Assembly (NCBI GenBank): GCA_017531065.1
Contig: JAFXLR010000011.1
Span: forward strand, 1-14,368
Length of the DNA stretch: 14,368 bases
Source: Bacilli bacterium
GTDB lineage: Bacteria; Bacillota_I; Bacilli_A; RFN20; CAG-826
Direction of reading: 5' to 3'
Shown here: positions 1 through 6,813 of the stretch, in pieces
How positions within the stretch are numbered: the first letter of the stretch is position 1
Layout of the letters: each line of letters begins with the position of its first letter
Notes under the pieces: generated by a model
What the model was told of the DNA's origin: nothing
Database searches by the model: none
Seen by the model: only the letters and a program-made list of their open reading frames with translations
Position numbers and translations under genes: made by a program

Positions 1-288
1 ATGAAAAAGTACGAAATCATGTACATCCTTAACGCCACTCTCGATGAGGCAGCCGCTAAGGGTGAGATCGCCAAACTCCAGAAGATCCTTGAAGACAATA
101 ACGCCAAGGTTCTCGACACCAAGGAGTGGGGCATCAAAGACTTCGCCAGCATCATCAAAAAGCAGACCAAGGGATACTACGTCATCCTCAAGGTCAACGC
201 TGAAAAGCCAGCTCTTGATGAGTTCGATCGTTTGGCCAAGCTCAACCAAAACGTACTCCGCCACTTGATCACTGTTGCACAAGACTAA
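1..288 (+). CDS. rpsF: 30S ribosomal protein bS6
   Basis: Ribosomal protein bS6, a 95-residue protein of the 30S platform that pairs with bS18 when binding 16S rRNA. The N-terminus MKKYEIMYIL is the classic bS6 first beta strand, and the length matches the family's roughly 95 residues, so the protein is complete. The ATG is the first base of the window, so its promoter and ribosome binding site cannot be seen. It is followed after 30 bp by ssb and then rpsR, the usual bacterial rpsF-ssb-rpsR operon, in which the single-strand binding protein sits between two ribosomal proteins that contact each other. Nothing in the sequence is odd. The identification rests on the N-terminal motif, size and gene order. 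Confidence 0.97.
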   Translation: MKKYEIMYILNATLDEAAAKGEIAKLQKILEDNNAKVLDTKEWGIKDFASIIKKQTKGYYVILKVNAEKPALDEFDRLAKLNQNVLRHLITVAQD

Positions 289-318
289 TCGGCAACATTA
301 ATTGGAGGATGGTAAACA

Positions 319-768
319 ATGCTTAATCATGTCGTTCTTATTGGTCGTTTGACCCGTGACCCAGAGTCACGCAAAACCAACACAGGACTCACAGTCGTTT
401 CCTTCACTGTGGCGGTTGACGATTCATTCAAAGGTCCTAACGGAGAAAAGAACACCCTATTCATGGGCTGCTCAATCTTCGGAACCAAGGCTGAGAATGT
501 CGCCAGGTTTGTTAGAAAAGGCTCTTTAGTGGCCGTCTCTGGCAGACTTAATCAGCGCAAATACACCAACAGAGATAATCAACAGGTTACTGTTATCGAA
601 ACCATCGCGGATAACGTCGACTTCTTAGAACCAAAATCCGCTAACGGAGCCACTCCGGATGCCAACATCCGTCAGCAAGCCCCTCAGCAGGATTATGTAC
701 AAGACGATGCCGCAGACAGCGGCAACTTAGATGGAATTGATGTCGTCAGTGACGATCTTCCATTCTAA
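319..768 (+). CDS. ssb: Single-stranded DNA-binding protein
   Basis: Replicative SSB, 149 residues; it coats single-stranded DNA as a tetramer and recruits replication and repair proteins. The OB fold occupies about residues 1-108, starting [16 protein letters not shown] and including the conserved [20 protein letters not shown] stretch (58-77). A Q/D/N-rich flexible linker follows, then the acidic interaction tip SDDLPF at 144-149, which docks partner proteins. Ribosome binding site GGAGG at 304-308, 10 bases before the ATG. Unusually, the protein contains no tryptophan: the position in the CxxW segment, where many SSBs have a DNA-stacking Trp, is Phe54. The gene lies between rpsF and rpsR, 26 bp before the latter, and is surely cotranscribed with them. 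Confidence 0.97.
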   Translation: MLNHVVLIGRLTRDPESRKTNTGLTVVSFTVAVDDSFKGPNGEKNTLFMGCSIFGTKAENVARFVRKGSLVAVSGRLNQRKYTNRDNQQVTVIETIADNVDFLEPKSANGATPDANIRQQAPQQDYVQDDAADSGNLDGIDVVSDDLPF

Positions 769-794
769 GAAACACACAGAAAGGATTAATAACA

Positions 795-1025
795 ATGGCT
801 TTCAAGAAAATGAGACCTAAGAGAAAGGTCTGCTACTTCACCAAGAACCACGTTAAGTTCATTGACTATAAGGACACCGAACTCCTCAGCAGATTCATCA
901 CTCCTGATGGAAAGATCCTTGCCCGTAGCTCAACCGGAACCAGCGCCAAGTATCAGCGTGAACTCGCCAAAGCTATCAAGAACGCCCGTTTCATGGGTTT
1001 GCTTCCTGAAGTTGGCCAGAGATAA
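795..1025 (+). CDS. rpsR: 30S ribosomal protein bS18
   Basis: Ribosomal protein bS18, 76 residues, the bS6 partner on the 30S platform. Basic N-terminus, then the family core with CYFTKN (residues 13-18), DYKD (24-27), [20 protein letters not shown] and the C-terminal helix region ending [12 protein letters not shown]. Only one cysteine remains (Cys13), so this is the zinc-free type rather than a four-cysteine form. A Shine-Dalgarno AAAGGA at 780-785 lies 9 bases before the ATG. It is the last gene of the rpsF-ssb-rpsR operon: a strong hairpin terminator begins 16 bp after the stop codon. In many Bacilli other core genes follow; here the operon ends. Confidence 0.97.
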   Translation: MAFKKMRPKRKVCYFTKNHVKFIDYKDTELLSRFITPDGKILARSSTGTSAKYQRELAKAIKNARFMGLLPEVGQR

Positions 1026-1040
1026 TCTCTAACAAAAATC

Positions 1041-1067
1041 AAGCCGTCCAATAAGGGCGGCTTTTTT
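1041..1067 (+). terminator. Intrinsic terminator of the rpsF-ssb-rpsR operon
   Basis: A 9-bp stem pairs 1041-1049 (AAGCCGTCC) with 1055-1063 (GGGCGGCTT), with one T-G wobble, a 5-base AATAA loop, and a run of T immediately after the stem. It lies 16 bp past the rpsR stop. Confidence 0.93.
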
Positions 1068-1081
1068 GTTATAACCCGCTC

Positions 1082-1228
1082 TTGAAAAAGAAAACCAAAC
1101 CAATCGTTATTGTTTTTGTCTCAGCCTTCGTTGCTTCTTTGGCGTTAGAAGTTGCCATTCCTTTGTTCTTAAATTTCGGATTCGCGTACGGCGCTTTTCA
1201 CAAAAACACCATATTCACTATAGCGTGA
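1082..1228 (+). pseudogene. Short hydrophobic ORF or 5' remnant of a membrane protein gene
   Basis: A TTG-initiated frame of 48 codons reads LKKKTKPIVIVFVSAFVASL at its start: a lysine-rich N-terminus followed by a hydrophobic stretch (about residues 7-37) that looks like a membrane anchor, then FAYGAFHKNT and a TGA stop. Codon choices (GCC, TTC, GTC, TAC, GGC) look like those of the real neighbouring genes, which is why it is listed. Against it: no ribosome binding site is visible before the TTG, it starts just past a terminator, and no ATG is available. It may be a decayed remnant of a larger membrane protein, a genuine small membrane protein, or chance. I do not recognise the family, and no function is proposed. 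Confidence 0.3.
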
Positions 1229-1235
1229 TAGTCCA

Positions 1236-1264
1236 TTAAACGACCTCTCCTTATTTTATAGAAT
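1236..1264 (+). promoter_or_regulatory. Candidate promoter of the first small membrane protein gene
   Basis: TAGAAT at 1259-1264 could be a -10 box, 17 bp after a weak -35-like TTAAAC at 1236-1241. The same TAGAAT box is found before the paralogous gene at 2611, and both upstream regions contain AAACGAC (1238-1244 and 2559-2565), at slightly different distances. The predicted transcript would carry the strong ribosome binding site at 1277-1283. Confidence 0.35.
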
Positions 1265-1291
1265 AGAGGGCGGTTCGGAGGAGAAACGAAT

Positions 1292-1777
1292 ATGAAAAAC
1301 AAAAAATCTGCTTGGTCAAATATCATCTTGGCCATTTCGATCATTATCGTCATCAGCATAGTGGTTAGTTTGGTTAGCCTTATGGTTCAGCTTCCTGCAG
1401 CCAGAGAAGCCGCAGAAGCGGAGGTTGCAAAACAAGGATTGTCTGAAGCAACAGCCAAAGCAGTTGTCGACATGGCTGTTAGCACCGTTGTTGGCGGTGT
1501 CATCTTAGGTGTTACATTCAAAGTATTCGAAGCCATTGGAGGATTCTTATTCTCCCTTAAAGGAAAATGGGGAATGTTCTGCGTTGTTGTCTCAATCATT
1601 GTTGTGGTTATTAATTCCATCAACTTGCTTGGCATTTTCGGCGGTGGCAAGGATGCATTAACTATTGTCGCCAACATTATCGACGCTATCATCGCCATCC
1701 TCTTCTGCGTTGCTTGCATCAAACACCGCAAAGAGAATCAGCAACTTGCGCTTGAAGAAGAAGCCAAAGCCAACTAA
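1292..1777 (+). CDS. Small four-helix membrane protein, paralogue A
   Basis: A 161-residue integral membrane protein that I cannot assign to a named family. Predicted helices lie near residues 10-32, 62-87, 94-116 and 122-142. Between helices 1 and 2 is a charged, alanine-rich loop with the sequence AEVAKQGLSEA; a GKWGMFC motif (91-97) opens helix 3; helix 4 ends in CVACIKHR (139-146), followed by a charged tail rich in Glu and Lys. Start chosen at ATG 1292, because GGAGGAG at 1277-1283 is 8 bases upstream. It is clearly homologous along its whole length to the protein at 2611-3072, sharing MKNKKS at the start, QGL in the loop, GKWGMFC and CVACxKHR. It is a single-gene transcript with its own terminator. 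Function unknown; a membrane location is the only firm inference. Confidence 0.85.
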   Translation: MKNKKSAWSNIILAISIIIVISIVVSLVSLMVQLPAAREAAEAEVAKQGLSEATAKAVVDMAVSTVVGGVILGVTFKVFEAIGGFLFSLKGKWGMFCVVVSIIVVVINSINLLGIFGGGKDALTIVANIIDAIIAILFCVACIKHRKENQQLALEEEAKAN

Positions 1778-1793
1778 TCAAAACAAACAATGG

Positions 1794-1822
1794 AAAGGGT
1801 GCTTCGGCACCTTTTTCTTTTT
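1794..1822 (+). terminator. Intrinsic terminator after membrane protein A
   Basis: A hairpin with arms 1794-1802 and 1807-1815 around a stable TTCG tetraloop (1803-1806). The GC core GGGTGC/GCACCT has one G-T wobble, flanked by A-T pairs, and the T-rich tail runs to 1822. It lies 17 bp after the stop codon. Confidence 0.92.
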
Positions 1823-1851
1823 ACCTAATCGCTAAAGGAAGGCAAAACGTT

Positions 1852-1857
1852 TATAGT
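1852..1857 (+). promoter_or_regulatory. Possible -10 box at a leaderless spacing before alkD
   Basis: TATAGT at 1852-1857 would place the transcription start at about 1864, which is exactly the A of the alkD ATG. No convincing -35 box is seen 16-18 bp upstream, so this is tentative. The only purine-rich stretch, AAGGAAGG (1835-1842), is 21 bases from the ATG, too far to act as an ordinary ribosome binding site. Confidence 0.25.
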
Positions 1858-1863
1858 TCTTTC

Positions 1864-2529
1864 ATGGACTACTTTGCTTTAAAGAAACTTCTTTTTGACA
1901 GCGCGGACAACAAGAACATGGAGTTCGCTAAGAAGGTTTTCAATACCTCTTATAAAATCATCGGTCTCATGACTCCTACGTTAAAGAGAATCATCAATGA
2001 GCATTATAAGGATGAAGACCTCAAGCTTTCCGACTTCGAATTAGGCGAGTATCAGGAGATCGACATCGTCTATTTGGTTACCGCACTAAAGAGGGCCCGC
2101 ACCTACAAAGAACAGATGGAATTCCTTAAGAAGAATCTCCATTTCGTTAAGGGTTGGGCGGTCACCGATGTATTGAACCAATATTTAAAAAAGGCCACTT
2201 TTGCAGAGTATTTTCCGTTTTTTGAATACTTTTCTAAGCGCAAAAACACGTATGAAGCAAGGTTTGCCTATGTTGGAATGCTTAAACACTATGCCAGCCC
2301 GGATATTGAGAAGATCGCGCCTTTCCTTCGCTACAACGAAGAATACATGATCATGATGGCAGAAGCTTGGCTCCTTGCTACTATCGCAATCAAGAACAGC
2401 GACTTCGTCTACGGTTTGCTAAAGAACATGGATGACATGACTCTTAAAAAGAAGACAATCTCCAAGATGAACGACTCATTCAGGATTTCAAAAGAAGACA
2501 AAGCGAGATTTAAATCTCTCAGATATTAG
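1864..2529 (+). CDS. alkD: AlkD-type DNA alkylation repair protein
   Basis: A 221-residue HEAT-like-repeat protein of the DNA alkylation repair family (AlkC/AlkD superfamily). AlkD enzymes remove N3- and N7-alkylated purines without flipping the base. Visible family marks: IGLMTPTLKRI (33-43), the substrate-recognition segment GWAVTD with Trp98 and Asp102 (equivalent in spacing to AlkD Trp109 and Asp113), YEARFAYVGML with Arg133 (AlkD Arg148), and EAWLLA with Trp169 (AlkD Trp187). All the key residues are therefore present, and the length is close to the usual 220-240. It sits alone between two paralogous membrane-protein genes. No ribosome binding site is evident at the ATG, and a possible -10 box suggests leaderless expression. 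Family assignment is firm; the actual lesion range is unknown. Confidence 0.9.
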   Translation: MDYFALKKLLFDSADNKNMEFAKKVFNTSYKIIGLMTPTLKRIINEHYKDEDLKLSDFELGEYQEIDIVYLVTALKRARTYKEQMEFLKKNLHFVKGWAVTDVLNQYLKKATFAEYFPFFEYFSKRKNTYEARFAYVGMLKHYASPDIEKIAPFLRYNEEYMIMMAEAWLLATIAIKNSDFVYGLLKNMDDMTLKKKTISKMNDSFRISKEDKARFKSLRY

Positions 2530-2553
2530 TCATGGATTATTTGAAGTAATCGT

Positions 2554-2582
2554 TTGTCAAACGACGCTTTAAAACATAGAAT
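2554..2582 (+). promoter_or_regulatory. Promoter of the second small membrane protein gene
   Basis: TTGTCA at 2554-2559, a 17-bp spacer, then TAGAAT at 2577-2582: a good housekeeping sigma-A match. Transcription would start near 2589, leaving a leader of about 22 bases that holds the AAAGGA ribosome binding site at 2598-2603. This supports ATG 2611 as the start rather than any codon overlapping the promoter. Confidence 0.7.
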
Positions 2583-2610
2583 AAAATCAACCTATAGAAA
2601 GGAAATACTA

Positions 2611-3072
2611 ATGAAAAACAAGAAGTCTATTTGGTCTACCATCATTTTAGTCGTGGCCATAGTCAGTTTGGTCCTTTTGGTGATTTCTTTTGTCACCACC
2701 TTCACTGGCATGCCTGCGGTTGAAGCCCTTATCAGAGAAGAAGCTGCCAACCAGGGATTAACGGATGAAGCCATGATTGAATTTGCGATTACCACAGCTA
2801 AAGGCGCGCTCATCGTCACGCTTGTCCTTGCTTCACTCTTTGACATCCTCAAGATCATTGGCGGACTTAAGTTCTCGCTTCAGGGAAAATGGGGAATGTT
2901 CTGCATCGTCGTCTCCATCCTTGGCATCGTTTTCGGAGCAATCTCAGTCATTAATGACTTCCAAAACAAAGCAGCCATTGGCACCATCGTATCCAATGTC
3001 TTAAGCCTCGGCTTAAGCGTTCTCCTTTGCGTTGCTTGCTTCAAGCACCGCCAAGAGAACATGGAAGCTTAA
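2611..3072 (+). CDS. Small four-helix membrane protein, paralogue B
   Basis: A 153-residue membrane protein of unknown function, paralogous to the protein at 1292-1777. Predicted helices are near residues 9-31, 60-84, 95-117 and 122-142. Shared marks are the N-terminus MKNKKSxWS, the loop NQGLTDEA, GKWGMFC (92-98) and CVACFKHRQEN at the C-terminus; the Glu/Lys tail of paralogue A is missing. The start is ATG 2611, which has AAAGGA 7 bases upstream and aligns with the start of the paralogue; an in-frame upstream start at 2554 would add residues with no counterpart and overlaps the promoter. The gene is a single transcript ending at a strong terminator. The repeated KWGMFC and CVAC motifs suggest a helix-packing or cysteine-pair role, which is inference only. 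Confidence 0.85.
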   Translation: MKNKKSIWSTIILVVAIVSLVLLVISFVTTFTGMPAVEALIREEAANQGLTDEAMIEFAITTAKGALIVTLVLASLFDILKIIGGLKFSLQGKWGMFCIVVSILGIVFGAISVINDFQNKAAIGTIVSNVLSLGLSVLLCVACFKHRQENMEA

Positions 3073-3092
3073 TAAGGAGACTCATTTTTTAG

Positions 3093-3116
3093 AGGCGCCT
3101 TCATGGCGCCTTTTCC
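3093..3116 (+). terminator. Intrinsic terminator after membrane protein B
   Basis: A perfect 7-bp GC-rich stem, AGGCGCC (3093-3099) with GGCGCCT (3105-3111), loop TTCAT, followed by TTTTCC. It lies 20 bp after the stop codon and separates this gene from the ABC transporter. Confidence 0.93.
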
Positions 3117-3197
3117 TTTATCCGTATTGCTTTTGGTTCTTCGTTTGTGCAAAACTATCGTCGCCTTTCATACGCGCGAAGGCAAGGAGGTTAGGCG

Positions 3198-6100
3198 ATG
3201 CTTCAAATTAGAAACCTTTCCAAGACATATAAGACAAAGGGCGGCGTAATTACCAAAGCCCTTGATGACGTTTCAGTGGATTTCCCGGAGAAGGGACTCG
3301 TTTTCCTTTTAGGTAAATCCGGTTCAGGCAAATCAACGTTACTCAATATGATCGGCGGACTTGATCGCCCAGACTCAGGCGAAGTCGTCGTTAAAGGAAG
3401 AAGCTCAATGGATTTCTCTCAGAGTGATTTCGATAGCTACCGTAACACCTACGTTGGCTTCATCTTCCAGGAATACAACGTTCTCAATGAGTTCAACATT
3501 GAGCAAAACATCGCACTCGCTCTCCAGCTTCAAGGCAAAAAGAACGACAAAGCCGCAGTTGATGCTCTTTTGAAGGAAGTCGACTTAGATGGCTTCAACA
3601 AGAGGAAACCAAACACTCTTTCGGGTGGTCAGAAGCAAAGAATCGCCATCGCTAGAGCCCTTATCAAGGATCCTGAAATCATTATGGCAGATGAGCCTAC
3701 TGGTGCCCTTGATTCAAATACCGGCAAACAGGTTCTTGAGATCTTAAAGAAACTTAGCCAAACAAAGCTAGTCATCATTGTTTCTCATGACCAAGACTTC
3801 GCTGAAGAATATGGTGATCGTATCATCGAGCTTAAAGATGGCAAAATCATCAGCGACAAAACCAAAGAATATGTCGCCCCAAAAACACTTAACGAGAACG
3901 TTACTGTTGTAAACGAAAACGTCATCGACATTAAGGAAGCCGAAAAATTAAGCGAGGCTGATTTTAAAGAAATCTACAAACTCATCAAGAAGCAGAAGGG
4001 CGAAGTTCTTATCTCTTCTGGCGAGGATACTGTCAAAGCCACTAAAAAAGCTGCCAAAGTCAATGAAGGCAACCATAGTGAGGTCTTTGCCGACACGACC
4101 AAGATCGACATGAAGGAATATGACGGAAGTCAGACCAAATTCATCCGTTCCCGCATGCCTTTTGCACGCGCATTCAAGATGGGCGCGAGTAGCCTTAAAA
4201 CAAAACCAATAAGACTCATCTTCACGATTCTTCTCTCGGTTGTTTCAATGACTCTTTTTGGAGCAGCTTCGACTTTGATGTTCTATAGGCCTAGCTACAC
4301 CTTGGCTATGGCCATGGCGAATTCTGATAGGACAAGCGAGGCGATCGTTAAAAAATACAATTATGTTTGTCGTTCAGAAACCATCAACAACCAGACGGGA
4401 GAGGTCGTTGAAGGAGAAAGCACTTGGGAATCGAAAGAGGAAGCCTATTTTGGCAAGTCTGAGTTAGAAGAACTAAATAACTCGAACAACAACCGATTTA
4501 TGGGCGTTTATTGCTATCTTCCTGGACCCCAGTATTCTGTATCATATTACTTTAATAATTTGCGTTCTCGTGATGAGAGCAGCGACTATTTCGGCGTAGC
4601 CGAAACCGGTTTTGACGGAGTTAGCGACGTCACTGAATCTTGGATGGATTCAAACGGATTCTCTATTCATGGTAAAGCCCCTGTCAAAGATGACGAAGTT
4701 GCTGTATCGAATTATATGTACGAATTCTTTGCTGACAGTGATTCCTTAGGCGAAGTTAATGCCATAAATGACTTGTTGGGAAAGAAAATCGAATTTAAGG
4801 CGGGATATTATGGGTCGCCAAACTCTCTCACCATCACAGGCGTTTATGATTTTGGACCAATCCCTTCCAAATACGACTCTCTAAAGAGTGAAAAGCCAGC
4901 GTCACAAAGCATCAAAGAAAGAGAACAGGAAAAAAATGCTTTTAGCAGGTTTATCAACAAAACCGTATACACAACTGGCTTTGTTTCATCGTCGTTCTTT
5001 GAGAAATTTTCCACAATCGAAAAGAATCGACGCGGTTACGTGAATAACGAAGTGTTCCCTAGTGGAATAAGGTTCTTTAATTCAAGGTCTCAAGCTGAAG
5101 TTGAGGACATCGATAGAAACGATTGCTACGACCCAACAACCATTTTTGATGATTTAAGAAAAGGAACCTACGAGTTTTATGATCCTTCCTTCAATAGACT
5201 TGATGCCCTTCAGCTAGGTGACTCGGAAATCCTTCTTCCGTATTCCCAATACTACAAAAATAAGCTAAGGGACGAATACTATGGCAAGTTTGAAAACACA
5301 ATATCTCTTTTGAACAGCGATCTATATTGCCATGATGCCGGCTTTAACGAGTTCATCAATGATTATTATTCAACGGAAAGGGAGACCGATATCGCCAAAG
5401 CGGTTGAAAGACTTATGGCAAGCGTGACGTACGGGGAACGCTACCATTATCCTGAAGGGTTTGATCGCGAATCTGATAAAGCGTTTGTCAGTAGTGAACT
5501 AGGCAAATATTTCACAAAAACAGTTAAGGTTAATTATCTTCAGGCGGCTGTGAGTCTTCTCTCCGCTTGTGGAGACTTGCCTGCTGATTGGACGAACGAT
5601 ACAAATGCAAACCTACGCCAACATCTTAACGACTGGACAATCACCGATGATGAACTTGCGCAGTTAGCAAGCTATTGCGGCGACATCATTTCAAACAATT
5701 CCAATTGCAGGTACATTCCTGCCGTCGCCTTCGTCCGCGACATCTTATTAAAAGTCGTCTTACAATCGAACGCAGGGGACATGTCTGTGGACAACATATC
5801 TAAAGAACTTGGATATGAGGACTACTGGCAAATCTTCTCTAATGCAGAAACAAGCAACTATTCAGCTCAAAGCGTCGAAACCATTAGAACGTTTGGCAAA
5901 AGACTCTACCTAGAGGTTTTTGGAAAAGCCATCAGTGACGCCGCTCTTACCACACTCATGGGTGGCTTAGAAGACTTAGATATGCCAAGTTCCTTATTCA
6001 TTCCAAAAACGATATACTCGGCCGATTACAATGGAAGAATAAAGGAATTTGCAGTCAGAGGCTTCTTTAACAATAGGTATGCGGATGACTTGAATTCTTA

Positions 6101-6737
6101 TTGTCTTACTAGAGCGGCTCTCCATGACTACCTCAAAGACTCATTTTCTTGGAGAGACGTTACTACAACGGAATACGTTGCTCCAACAGATGAGAGATAT
6201 TCATATCTCATTGCCATGACAAATTACTCTCAAGACGATATCGCTTTGTTTACGAGCGATCATGGCAGTTATGAGTATCAGATGACGAATGATATTTATA
6301 TATCTGTCTCCTACATTACAGACATGGTTCTTACCCTCAAGACCGTCTTCCTCGCCATCGGCGCGGTCACAGGCGTCTTAGCTGGTCTCCTCCTCCTCAA
6401 CTTTATCTCTGTATCTATTGCAAGTAAAAACAAGGACATTGGTATATTGCGCGCTGTTGGTGCCAGGGGAAGCGATGTCTTCAAAATCTTCTATTCTGAA
6501 AGCTCCATTATCACATTGATTTGCTTTGTCCTATCGGTCATAAGTTCAATGGTCGTTTGCTTCTTCATAAACCAAGAGATGGTGGAGTCGGCTCTTGGAA
6601 TAGCTCTTCTTGAATTTGGACCGCTCAATATTCTGGTTATTCTTGCTGTTGGCATCGTGTTTAGCTTCGTTGCAACGTTTATTCCTGTTCTTATCACAGC
6701 AAAGAAGCCTCCAGTCGAAGCTATCAGAGCCTTATAA
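3198..6737 (+). CDS. Fused ABC ATPase-FtsX/MacB-type permease with very large ectodomain
   Basis: An 1179-residue single-chain ABC transporter. Residues 1-225 are a complete ATPase of the MacB/LolD/BceA type: Walker A GKSGSGKST (39-47), Q-loop Gln91, signature LSGGQ (141-145), Walker B IIMADE with catalytic Glu166, and H-loop His197. A charged linker (about 225-325) leads to helix 1 (about 338-362), then a roughly 680-residue extracytoplasmic region, then three helices of an FtsX domain (about 1045-1072, 1098-1120, 1140-1165) containing SKNKDIGILRAVGARGSDV. This is type VII (mechanotransmission) architecture, with ATPase and permease fused, so a homodimer is expected. Family members export or shed peptides, lipids or antibiotics; the substrate here is unknown. 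AAGGAGG at 3184-3190 lies 7 bases before the ATG. The gene is monocistronic. The ectodomain is AT-richer than the flanking domains. Confidence 0.92.
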   Translation: MLQIRNLSKTYKTKGGVITKALDDVSVDFPEKGLVFLLGKSGSGKSTLLNMIGGLDRPDSGEVVVKGRSSMDFSQSDFDSYRNTYVGFIFQEYNVLNEFNIEQNIALALQLQGKKNDKAAVDALLKEVDLDGFNKRKPNTLSGGQKQRIAIARALIKDPEIIMADEPTGALDSNTGKQVLEILKKLSQTKLVIIVSHDQDFAEEYGDRIIELKDGKIISDKTKEYVAPKTLNENVTVVNENVIDIKEAEKLSEADFKEIYKLIKKQKGEVLISSGEDTVKATKKAAKVNEGNHSEVFADTTKIDMKEYDGSQTKFIRSRMPFARAFKMGASSLKTKPIRLIFTILLSVVSMTLFGAASTLMFYRPSYTLAMAMANSDRTSEAIVKKYNYVCRSETINNQTGEVVEGESTWESKEEAYFGKSELEELNNSNNNRFMGVYCYLPGPQYSVSYYFNNLRSRDESSDYFGVAETGFDGVSDVTESWMDSNGFSIHGKAPVKDDEVAVSNYMYEFFADSDSLGEVNAINDLLGKKIEFKAGYYGSPNSLTITGVYDFGPIPSKYDSLKSEKPASQSIKEREQEKNAFSRFINKTVYTTGFVSSSFFEKFSTIEKNRRGYVNNEVFPSGIRFFNSRSQAEVEDIDRNDCYDPTTIFDDLRKGTYEFYDPSFNRLDALQLGDSEILLPYSQYYKNKLRDEYYGKFENTISLLNSDLYCHDAGFNEFINDYYSTERETDIAKAVERLMASVTYGERYHYPEGFDRESDKAFVSSELGKYFTKTVKVNYLQAAVSLLSACGDLPADWTNDTNANLRQHLNDWTITDDELAQLASYCGDIISNNSNCRYIPAVAFVRDILLKVVLQSNAGDMSVDNISKELGYEDYWQIFSNAETSNYSAQSVETIRTFGKRLYLEVFGKAISDAALTTLMGGLEDLDMPSSLFIPKTIYSADYNGRIKEFAVRGFFNNRYADDLNSYCLTRAALHDYLKDSFSWRDVTTTEYVAPTDERYSYLIAMTNYSQDDIALFTSDHGSYEYQMTNDIYISVSYITDMVLTLKTVFLAIGAVTGVLAGLLLLNFISVSIASKNKDIGILRAVGARGSDVFKIFYSESSIITLICFVLSVISSMVVCFFINQEMVESALGIALLEFGPLNILVILAVGIVFSFVATFIPVLITAKKPPVEAIRAL

Positions 6738-6745
6738 TCACCAAA

Positions 6746-6786
6746 ACAAAAGAGAAAAACGCCTGCAAAACCGCGTTTTCTTTTGT
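6746..6786 (+). terminator. Probable terminator after the ABC transporter
   Basis: Imperfect long stem: ACAAAAGAGAAAAACGC (6746-6762) with GCGTTTTCTTTTGT (6773-6786), bulged on the 5' side, loop of about 10 bases. It is AT-rich except for the CGC/GCG top, so weaker than the other terminators here, but the 3' arm is T-rich and the position, 9 bp after the stop, is right. Confidence 0.55.
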
Positions 6787-6788
6787 GT

Positions 6789-6808
6789 ATATGAAAAATC
6801 ATTCATAT
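6789..6808 (+). promoter_or_regulatory. Upstream CzrA/SmtB-type operator
   Basis: A perfect palindrome, ATATGAA (6789-6795), six bases, TTCATAT (6802-6808). It has the TGAA-N6-TTCA core known for Zn-sensing ArsR-family operators. Its centre is 30 bp from that of the second palindrome, about three helical turns, and it lies just upstream of the -35 box, so the two sites could be bound cooperatively on one face of the DNA. Confidence 0.8.
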
Positions 6809-6813
6809 TGTTA

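Noticed and set aside
1071..1291. Riboswitch or structured RNA in the gap after rpsR
   Set aside because: I see no conserved aptamer motif or second terminator, only the hydrophobic frame and a weak promoter-like sequence.
2554..2610. In-frame TTG start for the second small membrane protein at 2554
   Set aside because: It overlaps the -35 box of the promoter, has no ribosome binding site, and adds residues with no counterpart in the paralogue.
3145..3173. Promoter for the ABC transporter (TTGTGC at 3145-3150)
   Set aside because: No convincing -10 box lies 16-18 bp downstream; the best candidates match TATAAT at three positions or fewer. A promoter must lie in this gap, but I cannot place it.
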